Shown here: piece after piece, positions 15,177-24,700 of the stretch
Numbering within the stretch: position 1 is the stretch's first letter
Layout: each line of letters starts with the position of its first letter
NCBI GenBank assembly: GCA_020723205.1
Contig: DYJF01000010.1
Coordinates: 1 to 43,395, forward strand
DNA: 43,395 bases
Direction: 5' to 3'
Source of the DNA: Bdellovibrio sp.
GTDB lineage: Bacteria > UBA10199 > 2-02-FULL-44-16 > DYJF01
Position numbers and translations under genes: made by a program
Notes under the pieces: generated by a model
What the model was told of the DNA's origin: nothing
What the model saw: only the letters and a program-made list of their open reading frames with translations
Databases searched by the model: none

Positions 15177-16358
15177 ATGGAAACGAATCCACAGGATCTC
15201 CACAATTATTCCTCCTATATCGTGCATTACGGCGAAATAGCGCTCAAGAAGGGCAACCGTACGATCTTTGAGGACATGCTCGTAAGGAATATTCGCACAA
15301 GTGTAGGCAAGAAAAGGTCTTGCGAAATTCGACGGCTGCAAGGGCGCATATACATTGAATTAGCCGAACCGTGCAATGGTAATATGATGTTGGGAGAGCT
15401 TTCGCGGGTATTTGGTGTGGCAAATATATCTGCTGCTTTGCGTGCAGAGCCATCTCTGGATGCGATCCGTAATGCTGTCCAAAATCTCATTGATAAAAAA
15501 TCATTTAGCAGCTTCGCCGTGAGGACGCGTCGTGCGCAGAAAACTTTTCCGTTGTCATCACAGAAGGTGAATGAAGAGATCGGAGCGATGGTGCAGAAGA
15601 TCTCCCAAGCTAAGGTAGATCTTGAAGACCCGGAAATGACGGTCTCCATCGAGATACTTGACAGGCATGTCTTTGTTTTCACGGATAATAAAAAAGGTTT
15701 GGGCGGTCTTCCTGTCGGCATCAGCGGCAAGGTGTTGTGCCTGATATCGGGTGGTATCGATTCCCCGGTTGCCGCTTGGCGCGCGATGAAAAGGGGTTGT
15801 CTTCCTTTTTACGTCCATTTTCACTCCGCACCCTTTACCTCGGCCGCCTCGCAGGAAAAGGTCGTTGAGATCGTGGAGCATCTTATGAAAGGCCAGCCGG
15901 GGACGCGCCTTGTAACGGTGCCGTTCGGGCCGGTTCAGCAAAAGATAGTGGTGGCTGTTCCGTCGCAGTACCGCATCATAATATACAGGCGCTTCATGGT
16001 GAGGATAGCCGAAATGATAGCCAGACAGGAGAGAGCGCAGGCGCTTGTCACCGGCGAGGCCCTTTCACAGGTCGCTTCGCAGACGCTTTCGAACCTTGCG
16101 ACCATCGAAGCGGTCTCCGGTGTGCCGATACTGCGTCCGCTGGTGGGTATGGATAAACAGGAGATCGTGGACGAGGCAAAAAGGATAGGCACATATGATG
16201 TGGCGATAATCCCGCACGACGATTGCTGCAGCTTTTTGATGCCCAGGAATCCCGTGACGCGCACTACGCCGGAAGAGGTCGAAAAGGTCGAGAAAAACCT
16301 TGATGTTGAGGGACTGGTGCAAATGGGGCTTGAAGCGAAAGAAATTCGTGATATGTAG
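15177..16358 (+). CDS. thiI: tRNA 4-thiouridine synthetase ThiI
   Basis: Adenylates U8 of tRNA and transfers sulfur to make 4-thiouridine; in some bacteria it also supplies sulfur for the thiamine thiazole. The N-terminal ferredoxin-like and THUMP domain spans about residues 1-165 (V-H-Y-G-E-I-A-L-K-K-G-N-R near the start). The PP-loop ATP-binding motif S-G-G-I-D-S-P-V-A-A-W lies near 190. H-D-D-C-C-S-F-L-M-P and N-P-V-T-R-T lie near the C-terminus. At 393 residues it lacks the C-terminal rhodanese domain of the E. coli enzyme, so it is the short form typical of Gram-positives, archaea and many other bacteria. It starts a same-strand series with the DUF116 and TRAP genes and is divergent from nrdJ. 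Confidence 0.94.
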   Translation: METNPQDLHNYSSYIVHYGEIALKKGNRTIFEDMLVRNIRTSVGKKRSCEIRRLQGRIYIELAEPCNGNMMLGELSRVFGVANISAALRAEPSLDAIRNAVQNLIDKKSFSSFAVRTRRAQKTFPLSSQKVNEEIGAMVQKISQAKVDLEDPEMTVSIEILDRHVFVFTDNKKGLGGLPVGISGKVLCLISGGIDSPVAAWRAMKRGCLPFYVHFHSAPFTSAASQEKVVEIVEHLMKGQPGTRLVTVPFGPVQQKIVVAVPSQYRIIIYRRFMVRIAEMIARQERAQALVTGEALSQVASQTLSNLATIEAVSGVPILRPLVGMDKQEIVDEAKRIGTYDVAIIPHDDCCSFLMPRNPVTRTTPEEVEKVEKNLDVEGLVQMGLEAKEIRDM

Positions 16359-16367
16359 GTTCGAAAG

Positions 16368-17207
16368 ATGAGCCATCTCAAAGAATATAAAAGCAACGCA
16401 AGATCGCCAGAAGACCGGAACCTGGGCGACGAGTGGATCGACTGGGACGGCCGCGATAACGGAGCGATAAACGAGGGCAAGGGGCTGTTCCTGTTCTTTA
16501 CGCTGGCCGTTGTCCTTCTTGCCGATTTTCTGATCGTTCTCCTCGTGTATCTCATAACCCCTCGTCTTGCATCGTTCATAGAAGAGCTTCCCGTGGCGGC
16601 GTGGACCCTTGCGGGTCTTTTCATTGCCGCTACGGCTTTCTGGTTTCTAGAGCTCGTTTTTACGGTCTATCACGAAAGGAACTATTTTCTGTTCCGCTCC
16701 CGTCCTCATTTCCTGTTCGAAATGGTCTTTTCGCGCGTCGTAAAGCTTAGCCGGCTCTTCGGTGTCTCGCGCGACCGCGTGGGCCATTCGTTCGTGAAGG
16801 TTTCGAACGCCGTATCACGAGCGTTAAAAAGGCAGGTCGCGGAAGAACGTCTCCTTGTTCTTTTGCCGCGCTGTCTTTCCAAGGACGAACTGAAAAAGGC
16901 GATGGAGCTCAAGGAACGCTATCCGCTGGATGTTTTTACGGTTTCAGGCGGAGAGCTTGCGCGTAAGAAAGTGAAGGAGCTTAAGCCCACGGCGGTGATA
17001 GGCGTCGCGTGTGAACGCGACCTTGTCTCGGGGATCCGCGACGTGGGCGGGCGCCTTTCGATCATAGGTATCCCGAACAGACGGCCGTACGGTCCCTGCA
17101 AGGATACGCACATCGACATGGATGCCCTTGAGGACGCGATTCGTTTCTACGTCGGCCCTCCACGCCACATTGAAAAGAAAGAGGAGCCACGGAACGGTGC
17201 GTCATGA
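16368..17207 (+). CDS. DUF116-family membrane protein
   Basis: Membrane-anchored protein of 279 residues with two hydrophobic helices near 42-65 and 78-103 and a cytosolic C-terminal domain of the DUF116 family. The domain is recognised from L-L-P-R-C-L, later S-G-G-E-L-A-R, then V-A-C-E-R-D-L-V-S-G-I, I-G-I-P-N-R-R-P-Y-G-P-C and D-T-H-I-D. Most DUF116 proteins I know carry a Cys cluster (N-C-x-x-C-G-x-C type) between the first and second motifs. Here that stretch reads S-K-D-E-L-K-K-A-M-E-L-K-E-R with no cysteine, while the three isolated Cys remain. Function of the family is unknown. It is 9 bases after thiI, and its stop overlaps the next start (ATGA). Confidence 0.78.
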   Translation: MSHLKEYKSNARSPEDRNLGDEWIDWDGRDNGAINEGKGLFLFFTLAVVLLADFLIVLLVYLITPRLASFIEELPVAAWTLAGLFIAATAFWFLELVFTVYHERNYFLFRSRPHFLFEMVFSRVVKLSRLFGVSRDRVGHSFVKVSNAVSRALKRQVAEERLLVLLPRCLSKDELKKAMELKERYPLDVFTVSGGELARKKVKELKPTAVIGVACERDLVSGIRDVGGRLSIIGIPNRRPYGPCKDTHIDMDALEDAIRFYVGPPRHIEKKEEPRNGAS

Positions 17208-18151
17208 CATTCCCTGTTTTCGTTGGTTTTCTTCCGCATATGAAACGATTCGGGGTCTTGATAATTGTCGCAGCGGCCGCTCTTTTTTTTGTCCCCGGCT
17301 GCGGGCTCAAGAAGGTCACTACGGCGACGGTCGGCAGGATCGCGACCGACGGCGTGACGGTCCTTGAGTCCGAGCAGGATCTCGAACTTGCCAGAAATTC
17401 CACTCCAACTCTGATAATGACGCTCGAAGTTCTTTCAAAGGGAAAGCCCGACGATCGCGGGATGCTGACGCTTCTTGCGCGCGCCTACGGACAGTACGCG
17501 TTCGGTTTTCTTGAGGAGGACCTTCTCAAGTATAAGGACGGCGACCATGCGGCGTACAACCGGGCATATGAACGCGCCGATCGCTTCTATAAGAAGGGCA
17601 TGGACTACGGTCTGGCGGCCCTGTGGCCCGAAAAGAGCCGGAAAAAGGTCCTTTCGCTTTCACAGGATGCCTTTGAAAAGGAACTGCACAGATTTGGTAA
17701 GAGGCAGGCGTCTTCGTTATTCTGGGCGGCTTTTACGTGGGGTAATTGGATAAATCTTCACAGGGACGATATCGAAGCGGTCGCCGACGTTCCACGCGTC
17801 GAGGCAATGGTGAAAAGAGTGGTCAAGCTCGTTCCCGACTATTATTACGGCTCGGCGCACAGTTTTCTGGGTACGATCGCCTCCTCAAAGCCGGCCATGC
17901 TTGGCGGCGATAAGAAGCTTGCCGAGGATGAGTTCAATGCTGCGCTTGGCGTCTGCGAAAATTATCTCATGACGAAGGTCCTTTACGCGCAGTACTATGC
18001 GGTTCAATTTCAGGACAGGCCGCTTTATGGCCGCCTCCTCGAGGAGGTAAGGGGCGCCGATGCCAAGGCGTTCCCGGAGCAGCGGCTCGCCAACGAGCTG
18101 GCAAAGCGCCGCGCTGCTATTTTGATTGAAAGGGAGAAAAAATATTTTTAA
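17204..18151 (+). CDS. TRAP transporter TatT-component lipoprotein
   Basis: Helical lipoprotein (315 aa) of the TatT family, the T component first described in Treponema. It forms a trimer that docks the P-component solute-binding protein, linking ligand capture to the Q/M membrane subunits. A hydrophobic signal ends in the lipobox V-P-G-C-G. The mature protein is made of TPR-like helices with L-A-R-A-Y-G-Q-Y-A-F-G-F and F-W-A-A-F-T-W-G-N-W, the latter characteristic of the family. Its place directly before P, Q and M genes fits. The start at 17204 overlaps the DUF116 stop (ATGA). An in-frame ATG at 17240 would give a shorter, more usual signal peptide but has no ribosome site. Confidence 0.87.
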   Translation: MTFPVFVGFLPHMKRFGVLIIVAAAALFFVPGCGLKKVTTATVGRIATDGVTVLESEQDLELARNSTPTLIMTLEVLSKGKPDDRGMLTLLARAYGQYAFGFLEEDLLKYKDGDHAAYNRAYERADRFYKKGMDYGLAALWPEKSRKKVLSLSQDAFEKELHRFGKRQASSLFWAAFTWGNWINLHRDDIEAVADVPRVEAMVKRVVKLVPDYYYGSAHSFLGTIASSKPAMLGGDKKLAEDEFNAALGVCENYLMTKVLYAQYYAVQFQDRPLYGRLLEEVRGADAKAFPEQRLANELAKRRAAILIEREKKYF

Positions 18152-18183
18152 ATTCACCGCAGAGGTGCAGAGTACGCGGTGAA
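18151..18183 (+). repeat. Inverted repeat with GCAGAGG core, between tatT and dctP
   Basis: Perfect 8-bp arms TTCACCGC (18153-18160) and GCGGTGAA (18176-18183) enclose a 15-base loop. The first 16 bases, AATTCACCGCAGAGGY, recur at 38112-38127. This CACCGCAGAGG core belongs to a type of short repeat seen between genes in many environmental bacteria. It may form an mRNA hairpin that adjusts expression of the downstream P component. Confidence 0.65.
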
Positions 18184-18198
18184 ATATGGAGGTAGATT

Positions 18199-19188
18199 GT
18201 GAAAAGAATAGGACAATTGTTTGTTGCAGTAATAATTTTCTGTATTTCGTCTCATTCATTTGCGACGGAGTTGAAGCTCGCCCTTGTCGCTCCGGAGGGG
18301 TCGACGTGGTCGAAGGTCATGAACGAATGGAACCAAGAGTTGGTGCAGAGGACTGGCGGCAACGTGAAACTCAAGATCTATGCAGGCGGCGTGCTGGGCG
18401 ACGAGCGCGATGTTGTGAGAAAGATGCAAATCGGCCAGGTCCATATAGGCGGTTTTACCGGTCTGGGTCTGGGGATCGTCAATCCGTCGGTCCGCGTGCT
18501 TGAACTGCCCATGCTTTTCAATACCTATGAAGAGGCGGACATCGTTACGAAAAAGGTCCAGCCGAAGCTTTCGGCGGGATTCGAGCAGAAGGGTTTTGAA
18601 CTTCTTGGCTGGGCGGAGACCGGATTTGTGAACATCTTTTCCAACAAACCCATCGCGACGCGCGAAAACATGGACGGCATGAAGATGTGGATGTGGGAAG
18701 GGGATCCACTTGTTAAGGCGATGTATGACCGCTTTGGCATCGTCCCGATTCCGCTGGCGCTGCCCGACGTGCTGACGTCTCTGTCGACCAACCTCATTGA
18801 CGCGGTTTATGCGCCGCCGCTGGGCGCGATCGCGCTTCAGTGGCACACCAAGACCAAGTACATGACTGCCTTAAAGCTTGCCGATTCTACGGGCGGCATT
18901 CTCATTACGAAGCGGGCGCTGCTGTCCATACCTGCGGGCGACCGAAAGATCCTCGAAGAGACGGCGAAGAAATACGCGAAGATCCTTGTGGACCGCACAC
19001 GCGCTGACAATGAAAGGTCGTACGCGGTTCTTGCGAAGACCGGCATAAAGACCGTGGAGGTCCCGGCGGAAGAGGTGCAAAGGATCCGCGACACGAGCCA
19101 GCTGGTGTGGAAGGACCTTGCCGGCAAATTGTATTCGCAGGAGCTTTTGAACGAGACGATGGCTGCCGTAACAGAGCTGCGCAAATGA
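18199..19188 (+). CDS. TRAP transporter solute-binding protein (DctP/TatP family)
   Basis: Periplasmic substrate-binding protein (P component, 329 aa) of a TRAP transporter. It has a signal peptide ending near S-F-A and begins the mature fold with L-K-L-A-L-V-A-P-E-G-S-T-W. Family features are G-G-V-L-G-D-E-R-D near 70, L-P-M-L-F near 101 and the central S-N-K-P-I segment. R-x-x-x-N-x-x-G-x-K-M (R154-E-N-M-D-G-M-K-M) holds the Arg that usually salt-bridges a substrate carboxylate. The start is a GTG with GGAGGT 7 bases upstream. Association with TatT suggests the TatP subgroup. The ligand is not predictable; organic acids are the usual substrates. The stop overlaps the next start (ATGA). Confidence 0.92.
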   Translation: MKRIGQLFVAVIIFCISSHSFATELKLALVAPEGSTWSKVMNEWNQELVQRTGGNVKLKIYAGGVLGDERDVVRKMQIGQVHIGGFTGLGLGIVNPSVRVLELPMLFNTYEEADIVTKKVQPKLSAGFEQKGFELLGWAETGFVNIFSNKPIATRENMDGMKMWMWEGDPLVKAMYDRFGIVPIPLALPDVLTSLSTNLIDAVYAPPLGAIALQWHTKTKYMTALKLADSTGGILITKRALLSIPAGDRKILEETAKKYAKILVDRTRADNERSYAVLAKTGIKTVEVPAEEVQRIRDTSQLVWKDLAGKLYSQELLNETMAAVTELRK

Positions 19189-19712
19189 TCATAGATCTCT
19201 TTCGTTTCATTGACCGTGCGTTCGCACGACTGGTGGAGGTCCTTCTCGTCGTGATACTCATCGCGATGGTGGGTGTTACGTTCTCGCAGGTCATATTAAG
19301 GAACTTCTTCGACAGCGGGATCGACTGGGCGGAGGTGGCGTCGCGCAATGCGGTCCTTTGGATCGCGTTCCTGGGTGCGATGCTGGCCACGCGCGCCCGC
19401 CAGCATCTCAACATCGATGCGGTAACGCGGCTATTGCCCCACAGGGCAAGGAACGCATTGCGCGTTTTTCTTGACGCGTTCGCGGCGGCCGTCTGCGTCG
19501 TGCTGGCAAAGGCCTCGCTCACGTTCGTGATGGATGAGCGAGCGATGGCGGCGGAGCTTTTTCTGGGGCTGCAGACGTGGATGGTCCAGACCATAATACC
19601 TTTCGGCTTCGCCATGATGGCCCTCGAATATTGCATAGGCGTCGTCCTTGATATCCTCCGCATCTTCTACCCCGACATACAGAGAAGGAAACCGCAGGCG
19701 GAGGCCGCATGA
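19185..19712 (+). CDS. TRAP transporter small membrane subunit (DctQ type)
   Basis: Q component of 175 residues with four membrane helices. Recognisable family features are V-L-L-V-V-I-L-I-A-M-V near the start, then V-I-L-R-N-F-F near 43, W-A-E-V-A-S-R-N, and the segment A-R-Q-H-L-N-I-D-A-V (the conserved H-x-x-[IV]-D motif). Start chosen at 19185, where ATGA overlaps the P-component stop. It stabilises the M subunit and takes part in sodium-driven transport. Confidence 0.9.
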   Translation: MIIDLFRFIDRAFARLVEVLLVVILIAMVGVTFSQVILRNFFDSGIDWAEVASRNAVLWIAFLGAMLATRARQHLNIDAVTRLLPHRARNALRVFLDAFAAAVCVVLAKASLTFVMDERAMAAELFLGLQTWMVQTIIPFGFAMMALEYCIGVVLDILRIFYPDIQRRKPQAEAA

Positions 19713-20992
19713 CGTGGGCCGTGCTGATAGCACTCATCCTGTGCGCGGCGTGCGGCGCGCCGCTCTTCGTTTTTTTCGGCGGGCTGGCGCTGCTTCTCTT
19801 CGCCATCGTGGGCATCGACACTTCTGCCGTCATCATCGAGATGTACAGGATGGCGTCGGCGCCGACGCTCGTGGCCATACCGCTCTTCACGTTCGCCGGA
19901 TATCTGATGGCGGAATCGAGGACGCCGGAACGCCTCGTGAACCTTTCGCGGGCCCTTTTCGGGTGGCTGCCGGGGGGGCTGGCGATCGTCGCGCTCATAG
20001 CGTGCGCATTTTTTACGGCGTTCACCGGCGCGTCGGGCGTCACCATCATAGCGCTTGGCGGGCTCCTCTATCCCATTCTCCTTAAGGAAAAATATTCCGA
20101 AAAGTTCTCGCTGGGACTTCTTACAACGAGCGGAAGCTTGGGGCTCCTTTTCCCTCCCAGTTTACCGCTTATTCTTTATTGTCTCATCGCACGCGTGAAC
20201 GTTGACGACCTGTTCCTTGCGGGTATCGTCCCGGGCGTTCTTCTCATTCTGCTCCTTTCTTTCTACAGCATCTACAAAGGGGCCGCTTCGAAGGCGCAGC
20301 GCGAGCCGTTCAGTCTTTCGCGCGTGAAAAAAGCGCTCATTGAAGCGATATGGATCGTCCCTCTCCCGATTATCATATTGGGCGGTATCTATGGAGGCAT
20401 TTTCACGGCGTCGGAGGCCGCGGCGGTCACCGTCGTGTACGTTCTGTTCGTCGAACTTGTCATCTACCGCGATCTGAAGCTCACGAAGGACGTTCCCCGC
20501 ATCGCCTCGGATGCGATGATACTTGTCGGCGGGGTTCTGATAATACTCGGTTGTGCGCTGGGCCTTACCAATTATATCGTGGACGCCGAAGTGCCGGCGC
20601 ACATCGTAGAGTTCATGCGTCAACACATATCGAGCAAGTTCACGTTCCTTATCATTCTGAACGTTTGTCTCCTCGTAGTCGGCTGCCTGATGGACGTCTT
20701 CTCCGCGATCATTGTAGTGGTCCCTCTCATACTGCCTATCGCACGGGAATTCGGCGTTCACCCCTTACATTTGGGTATCATCTTCCTGACCAACTTGGAG
20801 ATCGGTTATTCGACGCCGCCGGTCGGCCTTAATCTTTTCATAGGCAGCTATCGTTTCAAAAAGCCGATACCGGAACTGTGCAGGGCGGCGCTTCCCTTCA
20901 TTGCCGTGCTCTTCATTTTCCTTGTCATCGTTACGTACGTCCCCGATATCTCGCTGGGACTCGTTAAGATGATGAGGGGGACAATCGATTAA
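19709..20992 (+). CDS. TRAP transporter large membrane subunit (DctM type)
   Basis: M component, the sodium-coupled channel subunit of the TRAP transporter, 427 residues with about twelve helices. Conserved segments include P-L-F-T-F-A-G-Y-L-M near 60, F-T-A-F-T-G-A-S-G-V-T near 105 and S-G-S-L-G-L-L-F-P-P-S near 145. The Y-S-T-P-P-V-G-L-N-L-F segment near 370 belongs to the substrate/sodium path. Translation is coupled to the Q gene by an ATGA overlap. It ends the operon; no clear terminator follows. Confidence 0.95.
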   Translation: MTWAVLIALILCAACGAPLFVFFGGLALLLFAIVGIDTSAVIIEMYRMASAPTLVAIPLFTFAGYLMAESRTPERLVNLSRALFGWLPGGLAIVALIACAFFTAFTGASGVTIIALGGLLYPILLKEKYSEKFSLGLLTTSGSLGLLFPPSLPLILYCLIARVNVDDLFLAGIVPGVLLILLLSFYSIYKGAASKAQREPFSLSRVKKALIEAIWIVPLPIIILGGIYGGIFTASEAAAVTVVYVLFVELVIYRDLKLTKDVPRIASDAMILVGGVLIILGCALGLTNYIVDAEVPAHIVEFMRQHISSKFTFLIILNVCLLVVGCLMDVFSAIIVVVPLILPIAREFGVHPLHLGIIFLTNLEIGYSTPPVGLNLFIGSYRFKKPIPELCRAALPFIAVLFIFLVIVTYVPDISLGLVKMMRGTID

Positions 20993-21261
20993 TGAAGCAA
21001 AAGACTTGTAAAGAAGAATATCTTGGGGCTTAATGCCTTCAGCAGGAAATACATATAGCGGGCCAGTCCGAACGATGTCGCGATAGTTATCGGGTGGCTC
21101 AAGATGTCTCTCGTTGTTATCACGCCAACTATCATAACCGCCTCCACCATAGTAGGACTGCATACCCCGTGCCAGAGAAGGTCTTTATAAGGGTTCTAAT
21201 AGAGGTTTTATCTGCTATGGCGGGTGATCAAGACGCGAGAATGTGTCGTTTTTTGACGCAA
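20993..21261. other. Intergenic stretch between dctM and greA
   Basis: 269 bases without a gene I can support. A minus-strand frame from 21163 reads about 57 protein-like residues (M-Q-S-Y-Y-G-G-G-G-Y-D-S-W and later L-Y-V-F-P-A-E-G-I-K-P-Q-D) before running antisense into dctM. It could be a gene remnant. It has no ribosome site and no family I recognise. Confidence 0.25.
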
Positions 21262-21741
21262 CTAGCGGTATTCGATCGCGACAATTTCAAACTCTTTTTG
21301 TCCCTGGGGCGTGTTCACTTTTACTTCGTCGCCTTCCGTTTTTCCTATGAGGGCGCGGGCGATCGGCGACTCGATGGATATCTTTCTTAGCTTCAGGTCC
21401 GCCTCGTCCACGCCTACGATCGAGTACGTGACCTTGTCGTCGTTATCCATGGCCTTCAAGGTCACCGTAGCGCCGAAGACGATCTTTTCGGATCTGACGG
21501 CGCACGGGTCTATCACCTGCGCCAGAGAGAGCTTGTGCTCGATCTCCTGGATCTGCTTGGACAGCTGGAGCTGATGTTCCTTTGCGATATCGTATTCCGC
21601 GTTCTCCGAAAGATCGCCGTGGCCGCGCGCTTCTTCTATGGCTGCCACGACCTTCGGACGCTCCACGTTCTTGAGGTGCTTGAGGCGCTCCTCGAGCATC
21701 TTTTTACCGGAAGGCGTCATCGGGCATCTTGTCTGCGTCAT
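21262..21741 (-). CDS. greA: Transcription elongation factor GreA
   Basis: Rescues backtracked RNA polymerase by stimulating cleavage of the nascent RNA. The N-terminal coiled coil begins M-T-P-S-G-K-K-M-L-E-E-R-L and carries the tip motif E-A-R-x-H-G-D-L-S-E-N-A-E-Y, whose acidic residues reach the polymerase active site. The C-terminal FKBP-like domain follows with S-I-V-G-V-D-E-A-D and S-P-I-A-R-A-L-I-G-K. Start chosen at 21741 (159 aa) because it gives the usual short lead before P-M-T-P; the frame is open 8 codons further. No strong ribosome site. It lies 39 bases downstream of the stop of the 1977-aa gene and may share its transcript. Confidence 0.95.
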   Translation of the reverse strand: MTQTRCPMTPSGKKMLEERLKHLKNVERPKVVAAIEEARGHGDLSENAEYDIAKEHQLQLSKQIQEIEHKLSLAQVIDPCAVRSEKIVFGATVTLKAMDNDDKVTYSIVGVDEADLKLRKISIESPIARALIGKTEGDEVKVNTPQGQKEFEIVAIEYR

Positions 21742-21780
21742 AATAATTACGGCACCAGCTAACATGTCGCACCTTCGAAA

Positions 21781-24700
21781 TCAACGGATTTTAAACGCCG
21801 TCGCCATGAACAGGTTCGGTATCCTGAACGACTGAAGAAGGACGGGCGGCGTCATTCCGGCGGCCCTGTAGAAAGACGCGATCCCTTGCGGTGTCATCGT
21901 GATCTCTTCACCAGGTCTTAGTCGCGCCATCTTCGCTATGGCGTTGACGAGAGACTGCCTTTGCTCCTGCGAGAGGTTGTTCCAGCCGGCGATGTTCGCC
22001 GCAAGTTTGCTCTTTATCTCCTGATACGCCAGCTCGTTCGCCGGGTCCAAGGCCTCGCCGGACGGCAAGAGCGCCGTTACGTTCACAGGGCCGGCACTCA
22101 CGGAGGCCGGGGTTTCGTCATCCATGAGCCCGCTGACCTCCACGCTTCCCGAGGAGGCGGCGGTGGCCGGCTTTGCAAAATGGAAACGGAACACCTGCTC
22201 GACATCGCGCTCGAGTTCGATCAGCTTTGGCACCTTCGTTTCGGCGGTTTCGCCCTCGTTCACGTTGAACTTTTCGAATAGGGCCAGCAGCTGTCTGTAT
22301 GGAACGGCGTTGTGGTTGAATCTCCCCATAATGGAGGAGATCATGTAGCCCAACGCCAAAAGGCGCGGCTCCTTGAATATTTCGTACGTGAGGCGCGCGT
22401 AGGGATCGGATGGCGAATCATAGACGGTTATCGTTCCAAGATCGAGCGTGACCGTCACGAAACGGTTTTCCTTGAGGGAGAAGTGCGTGAAGGGAACGGT
22501 CTCTCTGCCGCCGCTTTTCTGGAGACCGAATATGCGCGCTGCTTCCTCGCGCGTGACAAGAAGACCGAAACGCGGCTGTCCGGTCGAACGCTCGGTGAGC
22601 CGCAGCGTGGTAAGTTCGGGATGTTCCAAGCGGCGAAGTATGGCAGCCGCATACATCTGATGTTTCGCGAAATCGTAGACGAGCCGGTCTCCTTCGTAGA
22701 GGATGTCGCCGAACCGAAGCTCGATCGTATATTCCATCAGAAGTTGCATGCCGATCTTCGTGATGTCGGTCATTTCGATGCCTTCGTCGGAACCCTCCAT
22801 GTCGTATTGTTCCTCGAGCATATCGGATACCGCCGACAGCAAAAGTTTCACGAGAAGTTCGCCGTTGTGCCCCCGCTTGATTATGGTCCAGAGCATGCCC
22901 ATCTCACGGGGGAGAGACGCCCTGTTCGCCTTCCACCATTCGAGCAGCGGCGTGCTAAGATACGGTTCCAGCGCGTTGTGAAACTCCTTTAAGCTCTGTT
23001 CGATGAGCTGCTGGCCGGCAGGATTGTTCAGGGAACGGACGCTCGCGGCGACGTTGTCCGCAGTCTTCGTGACGAGAGTTTGCATCTCGCTTTCGGAAAG
23101 ACGCACCTCGATGGGCCGTTGCCTTTTGACGAACCACTGGTTTTTGGCGAACGGTCTGATGGATTCGATTTCGTCCTTATTGGCCAGCGCGAAGCGCCTC
23201 GTGAAAAGACGGGCGTCGGCCGCGGACGCGAACCTCTCGTCCATGATGTCCGTCAGGTATGCCTGCCAGACGGAGCGCGCCTCGCCGTTCCATTGTGTGG
23301 CCTCGTAAAGCTTCAACATGAGATCGGCCTCAAGCCCCTTCTCGGCGAAGAGAAGCCCGATTTTGCGGGCCAGATCTGTGGACACGGAGTTCTCCGCGAT
23401 CCTCACTCCGCGGCTGTCCGCCGCGATCTTCACCGGCGTGCCGAAGATATCTTTTATTTCGATCGCCTGTTTTCGCCCCGAAGAGAGCCACGACGTGACC
23501 GCCGCCGCTTGCACCCCGTCTATCAGATAGGAGCTTTCCCCGACGCCCAGTACGCGCACGTTCGTCATCTCTTCGAGCAGCCGGTTCGCCTTGTTCTTGG
23601 GGATCGAGGCGAAACCGGAGACATTGAAGAAGATCACCGATCGCTCGTCGAACGAAAAACTGGAGTCGGCGGTGGAGGGCGTGTCGGGCACTTCTACGGA
23701 AGGCGATATCGGTATCGCCGCTTCCTCGTCGAATAGCGTCTTTTCGAGCGCGACCAGCGCCCCGCCCAACTTGGCGATCTGATCGTACGCCTGTTCGCCG
23801 GCAAGACGGTCCTCGGGAAGTCCTTTTACAAGCCGCTTTCTCGCCTTGGAAAGAGACGCCTTCATGTCGTCGGAGATGTTTGGTATGTCGCGCGAGAGCT
23901 CAAGCTCCTTTTGAAGCTTGGCTGCGTCAATGGATTCAAGCGCCTGTCGGACACGGTCGAGCTTCTCTTTGAGTTGGTCCGCCCTCGAGCGGTATGACAG
24001 ATACTGCGCCCAGTGCTGTTCATGTGCGGAGATCGTGGCGGCGTATCCGGCCGTGATGCCCTCTTCGAATATCTTTATCTCGCCCAGCAGCGGCTCGATC
24101 CGTCCGCTTATATTCGACGCCTGTTCGGAGAGTTCATGTGCCTGCGCCAAGGCGTTGTTTACGTCGTCAACGGCCGTCTGTGCCTCGCGGTCGGCGGCGA
24201 TACGCGCCTCCTCTTCGTTGAGCTCTTCGAGTCGGACGCGGAGCAGCATTCCCTGTCCATTAAGGTTGTTTTTTGCCTGCGCGATGCGTGTTTCTGCCTC
24301 ATGGAATATATCCATCACATCGTCGTCGTCGTGAAGCTCGCTTGCCAGATTCGCCGCGGTCGTCCATGCCTTGAGTATCGGGCCGTTGAGCTCCTCTTCA
24401 AGGTTGGTCACGAGGCGAAGACCCGTCTCGATGTTTTCAAGCGACCGCGCGATATCGTCCCGTCCCATGTCGTCGGCATCGTAGGTCCCAAGATAGATAT
24501 CGAGAGAGGAGAACACTCTGTCGCGGAACTTTCTTACCGGCACCTCTGCGAGGATGAGCTGGTTCTGGTTGTCCCTGACCCTCCGCCTCGCCTCCTGCTT
24601 CTTGACTGCCAGCGTGTCGGAGGCCTCTTGGAACCTTTCCAGAAGATGCTCTTCCACGCTTCCATGCGGGGCGGGAGCGCCAAGCGCTTCGGAGAGAAGC

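Noticed and set aside
20765-21163. Minus-strand frame after dctM
   Set aside because: The first 57 residues look protein-like, but the frame continues antisense through dctM and lacks a ribosome site. Kept only as a possible remnant.
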